The notes below the pieces were generated by a model. That model saw only the letters and a list, made by a program, of their open reading frames with translations. It was not told the origin of the DNA and made no database searches. From Sphingopyxis sp. (GTDB taxonomy: Bacteria > Pseudomonadota > Alphaproteobacteria > Sphingomonadales > Sphingomonadaceae): 5,761 bases of DNA. The position numbers were made by a program, and so were the translations under genes. Every line of letters starts with the position of its first letter. The stretch's first letter is position 1. The stretch covers positions 1 to 5,761 of the forward strand of contig JAAUPH010000175.1 in assembly GCA_012035435.1 (NCBI GenBank), given 5' to 3'. Shown piece after piece: positions 5,037-5,761 of this stretch.

Positions 5037-5761
5037 GAAAAGGCAGAGGGCTGTATCATCGCCTGTGGCACCCGCATGTTCGACACGCCGGAAACCGACA
5101 AGGAGCGCAGGCCCAAATCGGAACTGCGGCGCATGTATCGCGGGCAGCGGCGCGTGATCAGAAGGCGGCGGCAACGCATGAATGCGGTGCGCAAGCTGCT
5201 CCACGAGGCGCTTGGCCCGGGCTGGAGCGGCTACGATAAACACGATCCCGCGCGCTACGAGCGCGAATCGAAGGCATTTTGCGCCAAGCTTGCCGAGCAT
5301 GGCTACCTGACCCAGAACTGGCCGAAGGAATACGGCGGCACCGGGTGGACCAGCACGCAGAAGTACATCTTCGGTGAGGAATGCGCCGCCGCCGACACGC
5401 CGATGACCCTGCCGTTCGGCCTCGCGATGGTCGGCCCCGTCATCTACACGTTCGGCAATGACGAACAGAAGAAGACGTTCCTGCCGAAAATTCTTTCAGG
5501 CGAACACTGGTGGTGCCAGGGCTATTCCGAGCCGGGCTCGGGCTCGGACCTTGCGTCGTTGAAGACGACGGCTGTGCGCGAAGGCGACCACTATATCGTC
5601 AACGGCCAGAAGACCTGGACGACGCTCGCCCAATACGCCGACTGGATATTCTGTCTCGTGCGCACCGACGCGAAGGCAAAGCAGCAGGAAGGCATCTCAT
5701 TCCTGCTCATCGACATGAAGACGCCGGGCGTGACCGTTCGGCCCATCATCACGATGGACGG
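4794..5761 (+). CDS. Chimeric open frame: E2 lipoyl domain / Cas9 fragment / acyl-CoA dehydrogenase (runs off window)
   Basis: One uninterrupted frame of 322 codons starts at ATG 4794 behind AAGGA (4781-4785, 8-nt spacing) and leaves the window without a stop. Residues 1-80 are a lipoyl domain, about 82-139 resemble the Cas9 bridge-helix region, and about 140-322 are an acyl-CoA dehydrogenase. A normal BCKDH E2 would have a Pro/Ala-rich linker, an E1/E3-binding domain and a C-terminal acyltransferase domain; none appears. Gene position and start fit the third gene of the bkd operon, so the 5' end is probably the true bkdB start. No family is known to me with this architecture. A chimera from misassembly or short-homology recombination is the leading explanation, and a functional fusion is unlikely because all three parts are truncated. 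The three parts are described separately below. Confidence 0.85.
   Translation, partial: MARFSFRLPDIGEGIAEAEIVAWHVKVGDRIEEDSQLADMMTDKATVEMESPVTGVVVELAGEVGDMVAIGSTLAVIETDAEKAEGCIIACGTRMFDTPETDKERRPKSELRRMYRGQRRVIRRRRQRMNAVRKLLHEALGPGWSGYDKHDPARYERESKAFCAKLAEHGYLTQNWPKEYGGTGWTSTQKYIFGEECAAADTPMTLPFGLAMVGPVIYTFGNDEQKKTFLPKILSGEHWWCQGYSEPGSGSDLASLKTTAVREGDHYIVNGQKTWTTLAQYADWIFCLVRTDAKAKQQEGISFLLIDMKTPGVTVRPIITMD
5037..5210 (+). pseudogene. cas9: Cas9-like fragment: end of RuvC-I plus arginine-rich bridge helix
   Basis: Residues 82-139 of the fused frame read GCIIACGTRMFDTPETDK and then an arginine-rich helix, GQRRVIRRRRQRMNAVRKLL. Twelve of the 24 residues from 105 to 128 are Arg. The order 'G-x-R-x-F, acidic turn, Arg-rich helix, hydrophobic R-x-L-L' is that of type II Cas9 just after the first RuvC strand; compare GVRVFERAEVPKTG of the Neisseria enzyme and the bridge helix of the Streptococcus enzyme. 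In Cas9 this helix contacts the guide RNA backbone. The RuvC-I strand with the catalytic Asp should precede it, but lipoyl-domain sequence stands there; REC, HNH and the rest are also absent. Other frames and the minus strand give nothing better. Identification is by pattern recognition only; the fragment cannot be a nuclease. Confidence 0.68.
5211..5761 (+). CDS. Acyl-CoA dehydrogenase, N-terminal and middle domains (5' and 3' incomplete)
   Basis: From about residue 140 the frame is an acyl-CoA dehydrogenase, the FAD flavoenzyme that introduces the 2,3-double bond into acyl-CoA in beta-oxidation or amino-acid catabolism. Seen are the helical N-terminal domain (YERESKAFCAKLAEHGYL, NWPKEYGGTGW), the family signature GYSEPGSGSDLASLKT (243-258) with flavin and substrate contacts, and NGQKTWTTLAQYADWIFCLVR (270-290) of the beta-barrel domain. 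The window ends near TMDGG, before the catalytic Glu region. The usual first 15-20 residues are missing, replaced by Cas9-like sequence. ATG 5178 (residue 129) is an alternative start but lies in the Arg-rich helix with a poorly spaced AAGG, so I do not favour it. Acyl-CoA dehydrogenases often accompany bkd genes, but here the truncation makes linkage doubtful. The substrate cannot be told. Confidence 0.87.

Noticed and set aside
5037..5210. Reading the Arg-rich segment as an E2 linker or the E1/E3-binding domain
   Set aside because: E2 linkers are Ala/Pro-rich and the binding domain has an SPAVRKLA-like motif; neither is present. The segment ahead of the helix (GTRMFDTPETDK) fits Cas9 better.
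5013..5300. Minus-strand open frame opposite the Cas9/dehydrogenase junction
   Set aside because: No family resemblance. It is a shadow of the high-GC plus-strand coding sequence.
1..5761. CRISPR array or tracrRNA to go with the Cas9-like segment
   Set aside because: No regularly spaced direct repeats and no anti-repeat hairpin were seen on either strand.

Overview
The window looks like GC-rich alphaproteobacterial DNA. The thymidylate synthase and the branched-chain 2-oxoacid dehydrogenase (BCKDH) subunits look most like those of Sphingomonadales (Sphingopyxis/Sphingobium type). This is inferred from recognising protein sequence, not from a search.

Layout. Positions 1-560 are wreckage: the 3' end of an IS30-family transposase with an in-frame stop, running directly into the last ~75 residues of an N-formylglutamate amidohydrolase (HutG) that carries a +1 frameshift. 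Next come a minus-strand intrinsic terminator (558-591) and a minus-strand tRNA-Pro(CGG) (720-796). Upstream of the tRNA on the same strand is a short RadC-like JAMM/MPN protein (902-1315). A divergent intergenic region with a 24-bp imperfect palindrome separates it from thyA (1450-2375), which is broken by one missing C. From 2475 an operon runs rightward: BCKDH E1-alpha (2475-3770), E1-beta (3770-4789, 1-nt overlap) and the start of E2 (4794). E1-alpha and E1-beta form the thiamine-diphosphate decarboxylase that loads acyl groups onto the E2 lipoyl lysine in valine, leucine and isoleucine breakdown.

The surprise is the third gene. It begins as a normal E2 lipoyl domain, but after about residue 80 it does not continue into an E2 linker or catalytic domain. 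It runs in frame into about 58 residues that read as the end of RuvC-I plus the arginine-rich bridge helix of a Cas9. It then runs, still in frame, into the N-terminal and middle domains of an acyl-CoA dehydrogenase that leaves the window. No CRISPR repeats, cas1/cas2 or tracrRNA are visible. Both junctions, and the IS30/HutG junction, fall where the two parent proteins would share a short stretch of similar sequence. The two frameshifts are both single-C length changes in C-runs. Taken together this points to a chimeric or error-prone assembly, or to repeated short-homology recombination, more than to a working new fusion. An open frame of 322 codons across three unrelated families still deserves a direct check.
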